Positions 50,393 through 62,329 of a stretch of 64,000 nucleotides of DNA are shown in pieces; within the stretch, counting starts at the first letter, position 1, and the number at the start of each line of letters is the position of its first letter. The stretch covers positions 82,546 through 146,545 of the forward strand of contig JAECUM010009279.1 in NCBI GenBank assembly GCA_016617855.1, written 5' to 3'. The position numbers and the translations under genes were made by a program. This DNA comes from Megalonaias nervosa. Its lineage: Eukaryota; Mollusca; Bivalvia; Unionida; Unionidae. The notes below the pieces were generated by a model. That model was not told the origin of the DNA, did not search any database, and was given only the letters and a program-made list of their open reading frames with translations.

Positions 50393-51450
50393 CCTAAATT
50401 TGTCTCTTTGTGGTTGTATAAAATCCTTGATTCACCTGTGTAACTGTAAAAGATCCTAAATTTGCCTCTCTCTGTCAGTATAAAGTATTAGATTTGCCTC
50501 AGTCTGGCTGTTTAAAATCCTAGATTTGCATGACAGTGTGGCTGTATCAAATCCTAGATTTGCCTCATTTTGACTATCAAATCCTCAATTTGCCCCAGTG
50601 TGGCTGTATAATATCCTAGATTTGCCTCAGTGTGGCTGTATCAAATCCTAGATTTGCCTCATTTTGACTATCAAATCCTCAATTTGCCTCAGTGTGGCTG
50701 TATAATATCCTAGATTTGCCTCAGTGTGGCTGTATTAAATCCTAGATTTGCCTCATTTTGACTATCAAATCCTTGATTTGCCTCAGTGCGGCTGTATAAT
50801 ATCCTAGATTTGCCTCAGTGTTGCTGTATCAGATCCTAGATTTGCCTCATTGTAATTATTAAACCCTAGGTTTGCCTCAGAGTGGTTGTATAATATCCTA
50901 GATTTGCCTCTGTGGCTGTATAAAATTCTGCATTTGTCTCTGTTTTTTAGTTTTATATAATCCTTGATTTGCCTGGTTAGGCAGGTTAAAATCTTAGGTT
51001 TGCCTTTGTCTGCTTTATAAAATCCTAAAATTGCCTCATGTGGCTTTAGAAAATCCTAGTTTTGCCCCATATGGCTGCAGAAAATCTTAGATTTGCCCTA
51101 CATGGCTGTAGAAAATCATAAATTTGCCTCTGGGTGTCTGTATAAAATTTGTGGATGTATAGTCTTAGAATTTTGCCCTTATATGGGAGTGTACAATCCC
51201 AGATTTTTGCCCATATGCAGCTGTATACAATCCTAGATTTACCCTTGTGTGGCTGTATATAATATTAGATTTGCCCTTATGTGGCAATAGAAAATTCTAG
51301 ATTTGTCCGGATGTGGCTGTAGAAAGTCCTAGATTTGCCCATATGTGGCTGTATACATCTTAGATTTGTCCCTGTGTGGCTGTAGAAAATCCTAGATTTG
51401 CACTTGTGTGGCTGTAGAAAATCCTAGATTTGCACTGGAGTGGCTGTAGA
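50393..51450 (+). repeat. Minisatellite, 30-32 bp unit, about 33 copies
   Basis: Consensus AAATCCTAGATTTGCCTCAG followed by TGTGGCTGTAT. A higher-order pair (GTGTGGCTGTAT / TTTTGACTATC) repeats several times at 50560-50800. A few stray units lie at 49190-49265. Confidence 0.93.
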
Positions 51451-51843
51451 AAATATGTTCCTTTTCATATTGCATACTGATAAGATATGTTTGAAAATAG
51501 TAAAGATGTCATGGAATGTTATGATGAACTTGGAAGAATAACACAAACCCATATCTGCTCAATGATTTGCAACATTTACTTGAATTTTTCAGCAAAAATG
51601 CCATACTTATTTAGGTGATGAAACTTCGGCTCTTTGCCACAAATTCATGTGTTTTAGTTTTTAATTGATGTTACTAAATTGAAAAGTTACCAGTAAATTT
51701 ACAAGACAATTTGTTCAGTATTGGTAAACATCCTAGCTGTAACTCATTTGAAGAATTTAAATAATATTGCTTCAAAGTAGTTCAGATATAATGCTATTAT
51801 AGTGCGCATGCAGTTCTTCAAAATTAATTATCTCTATGTTCAG

Positions 51844-51914
51844 TATTAGAGCCATCACATCTGGATGAGAAAGGAAGAAAACAAGAGCAAGGAACCAAAA
51901 TCTCTATACACTGA
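51844..51914 (+). CDS. Candidate host terminal exon 4
   Basis: Acceptor ATCTCTATGTTCAG. Taking one base from exon 3, the frame reads LEPSHLDEKGRKQEQGTKIS-I-H and stops at TGA 51912-51914. Hydrophilic, coding-like. Phase agrees with the chain 42750-43889-47903. Confidence 0.38.
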
Positions 51915-52127
51915 TCTTTGCAAATTTGATTAAGATCCAGTATGCTTTGGTTTGTATTGATTGGGTGTTTGAAGCATGCAAGCTGAATATTTTCCTATCC
52001 AGAATTTTCCTTGGGAATATTAGAATTTGCTTTTTTGATATGAAAATACATGTATATGGGTATCATTTTTCCATAGATGGCAACAACAGCATTGTTGCTA
52101 TGGTAATACAACACTCCCTTAAATTAT

Positions 52128-52388
52128 AAGGCCATTCATTATAACATGATTCCTGTTATAAGGCCATGTATCATAACATGATTTCTATTATAAGGCCATT
52201 ATGTTTTAACATGGTTCCTGTTATAAGGCCATGTATCATAACATGATTTCTATTATAAGGCCATGTATCATAACATGATTTCTATTATAAGGCCAAGTAT
52301 CATAACATGATTTCTGTTATAAGGCCATTATGTTTTAACATGGTTCCTGTTATAAGGCCATTCATTATAACATGATTCCTGTTATAAA

Positions 52389-52447
<59 letters not shown>

Positions 52448-52625
52448 CACATAACTCCTTTTATAAGGCCATTGATTATAATGTGATTCCTGTTATTAGG
52501 CCATTCGTTTGAACATGATTCCTTTTATAAAGCCATATATTATAACATGGTTCCATTTACAAGGCCATTCATTATAACGTGGTTCCTGTTATAAGGCCTT
52601 TCATTATTACATGGTTCCTGTATAA
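52128..52625 (+). repeat. Minisatellite, about 32-bp unit, about 14 copies, with (AT)n insert
   Basis: Consensus ATAAGGCCATTCATTATAAC followed by ATGATTCCTGTT. An AT dinucleotide run at 52393-52446 interrupts it. Confidence 0.92.
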
Positions 52626-52754
52626 GACAAGTATGGTTATGGCACCCACTCTATATATAATAGTAAACTTGTATGTATAATGTACTTCATTAAAAGGCAG
52701 TATACTCTATGGCTCCCATGGATAGTGTTATAATGAAGTAGCACTGTATTTGGT

Positions 52755-53330
52755 ATTTGGTATTTTGCAAGTCACATACTGTGGGCAGTCAGCATAGAAC
52801 AGTTCTGAACTGAAATACCATGTTTAGCCTTCATAGCACAGTTTTCAAATGAAATATCATGGGCTGTAATCATTATAAGCACAGTTCCCAACTGAGATAT
52901 GGGCTGTCATCATAGCACAGTTCTTAATGAAATACCATGGGCTGTCATCATAGCACAGTTCTTAATGAAATACCATGGGCTGTCAGTATAGCATGGTTCT
53001 TAATGAAATACCATGGGCTGACAATATAGCATGGTTCTTAATGAAATACCATGGGCTGTCAATATAGCACAGTTCCCAAGTGAGATATTATTGGCAGTCA
53101 TAGCACATTTCTTAAGCATTATACCATTTGTGGTCATCATAGTACAGTTATCAAGTGAGATAGTGTGGGCAGTCAGTGGAACTCAGTGTTATCAAGTGAG
53201 ATGCCAATGGGAGTGATCATAGCAGTTCTCAAGTACGATATTGTGACAGTCATCATAGCACAGTTATGAAGTAAGATTCTTTGTGTGTCATCATGACACA
53301 ATTTCTCAAGTGAGATAAGCAGAAACCTTG
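52755..53330 (+). repeat. Degenerate minisatellite, about 39-bp unit, about 14 copies
   Basis: Consensus TGGGCTGTCATCATAGCACA followed by GTTCTTAATGAAATACCA; decays toward the right. Confidence 0.88.
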
Positions 53331-53619
53331 CAATTGTATACTAGTCATTCTTTTTCTAACAAAAAATGGCTATGTTTAAAATGGAATTGAGAAATGAGCT
53401 TTCCATATTAAGTTATGTATTTTTTTAATCATGATAAATAAAGCAATACAAAAGTGCAACTATACAAAGCAAGTGACCACAGTGGGTCAGTATTTGTTGA
53501 GACTGAGTGAAAGAAAGCATTCAGTCTACTTGAAAAGTGAATCTATTAAGTGTTTACCTTACAAGACTTTAATATACTGGCAATTGCCAGTGTAATTTTT
53601 AGTGTTGTACAAAATTTAT

Positions 53620-54950
53620 TGACAGTATTAAACCATCGTAATGTTGGTCTGATGTCAGTATATTACCAGATCTTACAATTAACATGGCAATGTCAGTATT
53701 AAACCATCGTAATGTTGGTCTGATGTCAGTATATTACCAGATCTTACAATTAACATGGCACTGTCAGTATTAAACTATCATAATGTTGGTCTGATGTCAG
53801 TATATTACCAGATCTTACAATTAACATGGTACTGTCAGTATTAAACCATCATAATGTTGGTCTGATGTCAGTATATTACCAGATCTTACAATTAACATGG
53901 CACTGTCAGTATTAAACCATCATAAAGTTGGTCTGATGTCAGTATATTACCAGATCTTACAATTAACATGGAACTGTCTGTATTAAACCATCGCAATGTT
54001 GGTCTGATGTCAGTATTTTACCAGATCTTACAGTTAACATGGCAGTCATTATTAAACCATCATAATGTTGGTCTGATGTCAGTATATTGCCTGATCTTAC
54101 AATTAACATGGCACTGTCTGTATTAAACCATCATAATGTTGATCTGATGTCAGTATATTACCAGATCTTACAATTAACATGGCACTGTCAGTATTAAACC
54201 ATCATAATGTTGGTCTGATGTCAGTATATTACCAGATCTTACAATTAACATGGCACTGTCAGTATTAAACCATCATAATGTCAGTCTGATGTCAGTATAT
54301 TACCAGATCTTACAATTAACATGGCACTGTCTGTATTAAACCATCATAATGTTGGTCTGATGTCAGTATATTACCAGATCTTACAATTAACATGGCACTG
54401 TCTGTATTAAACCATCATAATGTCAGTCTGATGTCAGTATATTACCAGATCTTAACAATTAACATGGCACTGTCTGTATTAAACCATCATAATGTTGGTC
54501 TGATGTCAGTATATTACCAGATCTTACAATTAACATGGCAATGTCAGTATTAAACCATCATAATGTTGGTCTGATGTCAGTATATTACCAGATCTTACAA
54601 TTAACATGGCACTGTCAGTATTAAACCATCGTAACTGTGGTCTGATGTCAGTATATTACCAGATCTTACAATTAACATGGCACTGTCTGTATTAAACCAT
54701 CATAATGTTGGTCTGATGTCAGTATATTACCAGATCTTACAATTAACATGGCACTGTCTGTATTAAACCATCATAATGTTGGTCTGATGTCAGTATATTA
54801 CCAGATCTTACAATTAACATGGCACTGTCTGTATTAAACCATCATAATGTTGGTCTGATGTCAGTAGATTTTTTACATTTAACATGGTATTGTTAGTATT
54901 AAACTGTAATACTGTCAGTCTGATGTCAGTATATTGCCAGATCTTACAAA
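53620..54950 (+). repeat. Satellite-like array, 71-bp unit, about 18 copies
   Basis: Unit contains AACATGGCACTGTCAGTATT, AAACCATCATAATGTTGGTC and TGATGTCAGTATATTACCAG. Highly regular, with last units decayed. Not CRISPR-like because the whole unit repeats without unique spacers. Confidence 0.96.
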
Positions 54951-54999
54951 TTACATAGTATGAAATAGCTACATAAGGTTAATATGTGTACAGTTTGGC

Positions 55000-56935
55000 C
55001 TCAAGTTTTAAGAGGCATCTGTTAATACTGATGCAGCATTTGAATGGAACTTCACTTTACAGTAGATTAGCTCTGAAATTATTATTTTTTTTAGAAGATC
55101 AGACTTCTCAACATTTTTTAACTTGCATGAGAAAATTCTTTTGAAACCGATGAGAGAATTCTTTTGAAAATATAATTTATAAAAGGATCCAGAAAAATTA
55201 GTACTGTACTCAGTTTGGGTGTATTTCAAGTCAGAAATTATGTTTATAATATTTTTGTTATTAATCTGTATGAACTTTTCAGCTCAAAATGCATTTGCAT
55301 TAATTAGCATTATCATCAGTTTAAACTGTGCTTAAGGTGAATTACCACTGAGGTTAATGAGTAGGTGGCAAACATTAATTGGGTTAGGACTGGGATTTTT
55401 CCTTTGAATTAGGATATAATTTTTTCATTCACTTAAAGATCATTTTTTTCTTCAGCAAACATGATGGATATGATTATTATTTTTTTCAGATTGAAGCAAG
55501 AATATTTCTTAATACCATTTGGAGGCAGGAATGCTTTGTGTTTAAAATTTTTCCAAGGCCTTTTCCTCTTCTCATATTAAATGGTCTATCCATTATGTGC
55601 TGTTTTCATGTGAGGGCATACTTTATCATTAACTCATTTTCACATTTTCCTCCATTAATGGCTGCTCATTTTAGAAATGAAGGCATATTGTTATCGGCAG
55701 AAATATATTGGGACTCATGGACTTCACTAATGTACCATGATGTATATTAGTCCAGATTTCATTCACAGTGTGAAGTATGATATAAAAGACATTTTGATTT
55801 AAAGATGCAAAACTTACAGACACTTGGACCCGTCACATTTTTTATAGAGATCATCTGAGCAGTGACAATTTATTGCAGCACTTCCTGGTCTTGAACAACA
55901 ATAGTCTGCTGTAGGCTCTTAAATTTTTAAAAAATAATTTATGACCCCATTTCCAGTAAGTGAAAACATTTGATTTTTTCATTCTTAATGTTCATCTAGT
56001 CCTAAAATTCTCCAGCTACATCATCATAGAAATATTAAAATATAATCTTGGTGCTTACTTTTTGCATTAAATGGATTTAAAATGTTAAAATCATTAGATC
56101 ATGAAACTAGCATATAAATTTCATGTTTGTCTGTCATTATCAATGCAAATATTTACTTTTATTGACTGGAAACCTATTATTGCATTCTGTTCCTACTATG
56201 TACAGTGGAGTGATACAGGTGGGCAGAAGCATGCTTTCACTATTGCATTCTATTCTGACCATGTATACAGGTGGGCAGAAACATGCTTTTGTGAGTTTGT
56301 TAACTTTAATAATTTTTTTAATTTTAAACTTGATTAAATTTCCTCAGACCTACACTGTACAGTATGTAATAATATCTATGTACTGCACTTAATTCATGTA
56401 CTTGTGTCAGAGTAAATTTCCAGGTGTCATAACCCAAAAACCCATTACAATCATTCTGTGCCCTCCTTATGTGGATGCATATATCAAGTTTGATGAAAAA
56501 AGCTATTCAAAAATGGTATTTTAATATCAAGTTATGTATATTTGACTTTTGACCCTCTCCCCGATCCCTATGGAGGTGCCCAGAAAATCATAACCCTCGT
56601 ATAAATAGTTATCACAATGTAGCCCAAGTGACTGCCAAGTTTGGTGAATTTCCACCCAGTGGTTGATAAGGAGATATAGTTACAAACAGACATATTGGCA
56701 TGCAGACATGATGGTTGAGATCCACAAAATGACATCCTGCTCTGTGCCGCATTGTTTTATAACTGGGATATTCTTAATGAAAGAAATATCAGTAAGATAA
56801 GTGAAGTTGGGTTGTTAGATGATGTTAGTCTAACCACAATTGCATTGCTTTGTGAACAGTATATTACATTAAAGGACAGTTTAGAAAGGCAGAAAATATG
56901 TATAAATTCTCCAGATTTCAAATTATCTGGGGATA
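55000..56935. other. No gene recognised
   Basis: A frame open from 55491 to 55750 after TTTTTTTCAG is Phe/Leu-rich and unconvincing. A two-copy duplication of ACAGGTGGGCAGAARCATGC lies at about 56215-56285. Confidence 0.45.
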
Positions 56936-56939
56936 TAAG

Positions 56940-57310
56940 AGGTACAGTTACTGAGTGGTTAGTGTGCTGGACTCCTGTGTAGGATTATACTGCTTTTGAT
57001 TCCCAGATTTGTATGGAGAAATACTGCTTTTGATTCCCAGATTTGTATGGAGAAATACTGCTTTTGATTCCCAGATTTGTATGGAGGAATACTGCTTTTG
57101 ATTCCCAGACTCGTATGTAGGAATACTTCTTTTGATTTCCAGACTTGTATGGAGGAATACTACTTTTGATTCCCAGACTTGTATGGAGGAATACTACTTT
57201 TGATTCCGATACCAGGCTGTTTTGGGCTGCCCAGTATTATTTCCTTTGGCAAGAAGTTTTACTCTCATTGTTCAGTAAAAACAACCTTACAGTGGACTTA
57301 GCCCAATGAA
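56940..57310 (+). mobile_element. SINE with internally amplified B-box segment
   Basis: CTGAGTGGTTAGTGTGCTGG is a tRNA A box. The following B-box-like GATTCCCAGATTTGTATGGA is repeated as an approximately 34-bp unit six to seven times (56985-57205). The SINE body resumes with CCTTTGGCAAGAAGTTTTAC. Confidence 0.6.
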
Positions 57311-57506
57311 ACATGAAATGTTGTGCATCTCCAATGCTTACCAGTAATAATTTGTTTAAAAATATCATAATAATGAAAATGGTACTCATACTATTTTCAT
57401 CAGAATTGACTTATTATTTACATTCATTAATTTAAACTTTTTATACAACTGCCATTAGGTAGAGCTTATTATGTTATGATCTCCATCTATCCATCCATTT
57501 GGCCAT

Positions 57507-58472
57507 TGTTACGACCCTGTAGTTACATTACATGTGTGTTAAAATTTGAATTCTTTCTAATTCTTTCTATTTTATTTTTATTTCATTTTTATTTCATTTT
57601 TGTATCATTAAATATAATTATTATTATGATGATGATTATGTTCGCAGGGTCTGATATTTTGTTAGAAACATCGTGTTTATTTAAAACGTAGATGTGACTC
57701 GCGTAAGCACGATTTTTGTATGACGGTTTTGTCATATTAAGTAAACAGTCGGAAATAGCTATGTAAATGATTGGTTGTGACCACGGTCATTACTAATAAT
57801 ACTTGTTGACATTCTGTACTACGTTGGCGATATTTCGAAATCTCCACGATTTCTTCATGTGTGTACATGAAATGACGTATGAGTTTGCTTTAAAATACTC
57901 AGGTACCTGCGAACTAGTCTAGAGTCATATTTTAACATCTTAGAGAGTCACATCGTAACATCTTATAGAGTTTCTAAATACCTTAAGAAGAAGGTATTCT
58001 TTTGTGCTGGAAAGAGTTGTTCGTTCGTACGTCTTTAGAACAACATGTGTTTTGTTGTTGGTGATACCTGTATTTTGTCTACCTTCTAAATAATAATTAT
58101 TTTCCCTGGAGAACTACACAACTGGCTTTGGACAAAGACATTTGCTGCAATTAATTCTAAATTGGAACAGGACAATACAAATTGTGACTCAGAGTGAAAA
58201 TTCTGGACATTTGTGTTTAACCTTTGTCTGACGTCATCATCCGCCATCTTGGAACAGAATTGAGGTTCAGACTACGTCAATTTAGAACTGTTTATTCACA
58301 GGACTTAGGTGTTTTCAATTTTTGGATATTCTTCGTAAATCGTAAGTCTTGTTTCATATTTTTACCTTTTCACCGTGTTTTCTAGGGAAATAAATTATTT
58401 TTGTTAAAATTTACAAAGCTTGTTGTCTTCGCTCTTTTCTTTGTGTTACTTTAAACGAGCCGATACATAACA
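57507..58472 (+). mobile_element. Solo LTR, probably Ty3/Gypsy
   Basis: Starts TGTTACGACC and ends GATACATAACA, with CCAT directly on both sides (57503-57506 and 58473-58476), a 4-bp target duplication. Richer in CpG than its surroundings, with an AATAAATT polyadenylation-like signal near 58388. No internal retroelement genes are attached. Confidence 0.62.
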
Positions 58473-58499
58473 CCATTCATTTGTTATTAGTTTGGTTTC

Positions 58500-59220
58500 T
58501 GCACAATAAGTCAGGTACTATCTGCAGTTACCAAACTTTGTGGATGGCTTGCAATTGGGGTATGGAATAACTGTCCATTTCAGGGTTAAAAAACCTCGAA
58601 GGTCAAGGTCACTGACAGAAGTAAGAAAATGGTTTCTGCATAACTTGACTTTCCCACCAGCTATCGTTACCAAACTCAGTGGATGGCTTGTACTTGGGGT
58701 AAGAAAGAAACCTATTGATCTTGGGGTCAAAAGGTCAATGGTCAAGTTCACTGACTGAAGGAGAATAATGCTTTCTGCACAATAACTCAAATTATCCACC
58801 ATCTACAGCTACCAAACTTTGTTCATGGATTACACTTCTTTTTAATGTAAACTCCTATTCATTTTGGAGTGAAAAGGTCATTGGTCAAGCTCAGTATTTA
58901 TTATTTAGAGAAGAATAATCGTTTATGCACAATAGATATAATTCTCCATCATCTTTAGTTATGCCATATTGTAGATGGCTTGCAGTTTGGGTAAGGAATA
59001 ACCCTGTTGATTATATGACCAATATGTTAAAGGTCAAGATCACTGTGACTGAAAGAATAAAAATGGTTTCAGTATAATAATGCCATATCTTCATCACATA
59101 ATTGTGGATGGCTTGCACTTAGAGTAAGAACAAAGACTGTGGATTTAGGGGTTGAAGATCAATGTCACTGTTAAGAAAAATGGTGACATATACAATAACG
59201 TCAGTTTTACATCACAAATC
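58500..59220 (+). repeat. Degenerate tandem repeat, about 140-bp unit, five copies
   Basis: Units carry GTGGATGGCTTGCAATTGGG, then AAAAGGTCAATGGTCAAG and CACTGACTGAAG-type segments; starts near 58540, 58679, 58825, 58973, 59103. Confidence 0.75.
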
Positions 59221-59561
59221 AGTACCAGACACTGTAACTTACCATTAGAACAGACCTACTGATTTGGAATCTTAAAATAAAAAAAATCAAAGTAAAGTTG
59301 ATTGAAAGAACAAAAGCTGTTTCTGCACAGATATTTATGTTGTCTGTACAGGAAACTATTAAACGTGGTGCAGATGTGCTGTACATGTAGCTTGTGTTCA
59401 AAATTTTCCTGGACAACTTGAAACATTGAAAATAATGATTGTATGCTGTATGTACTCATGTAAAAGTCAAGTTAAGATGCAAATAACAAGATCCTTATCT
59501 GCTGTCACATGATGCACATGCAGATCAAGGTCTGTTTTGTTTGTTCTGCTGATTACTCCTA

Positions 59562-59630
59562 ACAAACTGTGCAGACCCAGATCTGCTGGCACATTATGTG
59601 ACAGCAAATTTGGGTCTGCGCAGTTTGCAG
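59562..59630. repeat. Foldback repeat, copy 3
   Basis: AAACTGTGCAGACCCAGATC and AAATTTGGGTCTGCGCAGTT arms; flanks match copy 2 (CTGATTACT upstream, CAGTTGG downstream). Confidence 0.75.
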
Positions 59631-59699
59631 TTGGTCTCATCTTATAATCGAGTATATATGGTATAATTTAATTCCAGTTAAAATATTGTCTCTTTTTGT

Positions 59700-60640
59700 T
59701 ACTGTCATGTTTTGAGTTTATAATTGTGATTCTAGTTGGTTTTGGATTAAATTTGATAGGAATGATCCTATTTCACCAATGAACAGGACAGTGAAATGAG
59801 TTTTCAGTCAGAATCCAATAATGTTGCCATTCATTTTAAGATAATTCATGTAATGTCACAGATGTACAGGATTTTGAATTGAGTTTGCAATCAGCCAAAG
59901 TGCTTGGTTGACAATCAGAATAGGATGGAGATGGACATGGTATTCAGGATAAATATGTTGTAGATTGACAACATTTTTGTTCCTGTATGCAGCTAATCAA
60001 TTTGTTGATCTCATTACTACAAAATTGAGATTATACAAGTGTTTAAAGCGATCTCATCTTTTTTCTGAAAATTAACTTTAAATTTGCATTAATGACATCA
60101 GCCAATTCTCCCACGCAATGGAAGTTGTTTACTTCTATAATACATCTTTCAATATCTTCACAAAATATAAAAATGTCAGATTCTTTATATGAAAATCACA
60201 GGTCCAGACAATATTAAAGTTTAGACCAACTGATTAGTCATACACACTCATTTCAGTCACTAAGGAAACTAAAACATTAACAAAATACACCAGTAAACAC
60301 TGTAAATGTGGTATTTCTTATATTTTGAAGTTAAAGCTTGAAGTTAAAGTCACTGCATCCATGAGCCTGATGTAAAACTTATGGTGCACAATATTAAACA
60401 AAGAGGCACATGCATTGATAAGATAAAGAGTACAAGAGAAAATAAATGCATTTCAACATTAGATCTGAAAGACATTTTTTTCTAGTGTTTTTAGCTCAAC
60501 TGACAGAAGAGCTTATTGGATGGTCTGTTGTTCATTGTCTGTTGTCCATTTCCTCTCTGTCATACAGCTGTCCATCCATTAATACCAGTTTTCTATCTTT
60601 TCACCAAAACCAATTTGAGGATTACATTCAAACTTCAGGC
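59700..60640. other. No gene recognised
   Basis: No supported feature. Confidence 0.45.
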
Positions 60641-61850
60641 ACACATTCTTCCCATGGTCTAGTTGGTCCTGAATGAAAATGGTAGTGCTCAGAAATCGAG
60701 TATGGCTACCAGAGTGGCCATCCTGAAAATCATGTTATCACTACTTATCCTGAATGGATGGTCATATAAACATGGGCTTTTCGATAGAAGACTTGTTATG
60801 ATGTCTAGTTGGTACTAAATGGAAATCAGACATCCATTGCTACTCCTTCAACACAAATTACATGATTGTCTTGAAACGTAACTTGCATGATTCATCCCAT
60901 GGTCAAGTTGGTCCTGAAGTTGGTGCTGCTTGGATAATTACTTTGGCCACTCGAGTGGTCATCTTGAAAATTTATGTTATTGTTACTCCTTCTGAATGGA
61001 TGGTCATATCAATATGATGGTTTTCACTAAAGGCTTTTTATGATCTCTCATTCGTCTTAAATGAAAATGGTAACTGATCTGACATCAAATATGGCCACCA
61101 TGGCTTCTTGTTATTGCTACTCCTGCTGAATGGATGGTGATATCATCATGAAGTTTTGACTAAAAGACTTCTTTTGATATCTAGCTGAAGCTGAATAAAA
61201 ATGGTGCCAATCTGAAAGTCAATATGGCCACCATGGCAAATTTATTCAGAATCATGTTAACACAACTCTTCTTAAATAGAAAGTCATATTGATGTTGGGT
61301 TTTTAACAGAAGACTCCTTATGATGTCAATTTGTGTTTAAATAAAAATAGTGCTGATCTGACATCCAGTATGGCCACCCAGCAGACATCTTGAAAATATT
61401 GTTATTGCTACTCCTTCTGAATGGTTATTCATATCGTGAAAATATTGTTATCTAATTCTTCTCTTCAAATAGATGACTATGTCAGCATGGGGTTTTTACT
61501 AATAGACTTGTGTTACCTAGTTGGTGCTATTGATACATCCAATATGGCTGCCATAATGGCTGTCTGTAAAATGTTACTGACACTGAATCAATGATCATTG
61601 TGACAGGGGTTTTAAACAAGTCCTAAATTAAATTGATGCCAGTCATACTTACAGTATGGCTGCCATAATGACTGTCTTACAAACCATGTTGTCAGTACTC
61701 TGCCTGAATGGATGATTATTATGACATGGGTTTATTGTTTAAAGAGTTTTTATGATGTATGCTTTATCCTAAATGAAAATGCTGCCAAGCAGATATCCAG
61801 TATATGTACCACAACAACTAATTTGAAAATCTTGTTATTGTTGAAGAATA
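60640..61850 (+). repeat. Degenerate tandem repeat, about 145-bp unit, seven to eight copies
   Basis: Recurring CTGAATGGATGGTCATATCA, TTGAAAATnnTGTTATTGCT and AATATGGCCACCATGGC segments. Confidence 0.75.
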
Positions 61851-62089
61851 TCAGAGATGGTTTCAATACTAGGCTTAAAAGGAAGAAGCAGTAATAGCTT
61901 GAATTCCTGGAAAATCTTTTCTTCCAGTAGAGTATAACTCCCTTTAAGGGACTCTTGTTAATCTATTGGCCAATTAGCATATTTTCTGAGCAACTTGTGC
62001 ACACTGTAAAAGATTTGTAAAATAAAGACATGAAAAGATCTATGTAAAGTATTTCAATAGATAAATATCTATCATCAGAATTGCAGTTT

Positions 62090-62225
62090 TTCATAATCCC
62101 TGAGGATGCCACAACAAGGGGATTAGGTTATATTTGCAGCAATTTTGAAAACGGGTATTTATCAGTTTAAATTGATTGCCTCTTTTCAAGTCATTATTTT
62201 GATTCTGACACGATAAAATCAAAAC
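62090..62225 (+). repeat. Diverged repeat flanking the LINE relic, left copy
   Basis: ATCCCTGAGGATGCCACAAC through TTCAAGTCATTATTTTGATT resembles 63880-64000 (ATTCCTGAGCAAACCAACAT through the same TTCAAGTCATTATTTTGATT), same strand. Confidence 0.6.
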
Positions 62226-62329
62226 AAAAAATACGACTTGTTTAACCAATTGCACTTTTTTGACCTAGTTCTACAGTACACAAGCATCTAGTTTAACCAA
62301 TGGCTACACACTCATGTGATAATGCAACA

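Noticed and set aside
53620..54950. Regular direct repeats resembling a CRISPR array
   Set aside because: The complete 71-bp unit repeats with no unique spacers, there are no cas genes, and the DNA is animal nuclear.
55491..55750. Open frame after a TTTTTTTCAG acceptor
   Set aside because: Phe/Leu-rich, low-complexity translation with no motif; the AT-rich context makes such frames common.
57472..58472. LTR starting at TGTTATG 57472
   Set aside because: It pairs with CATAACA at the right end, but flanking bases (TATTA versus CCATT) do not match; the start at 57507 gives a CCAT duplication.
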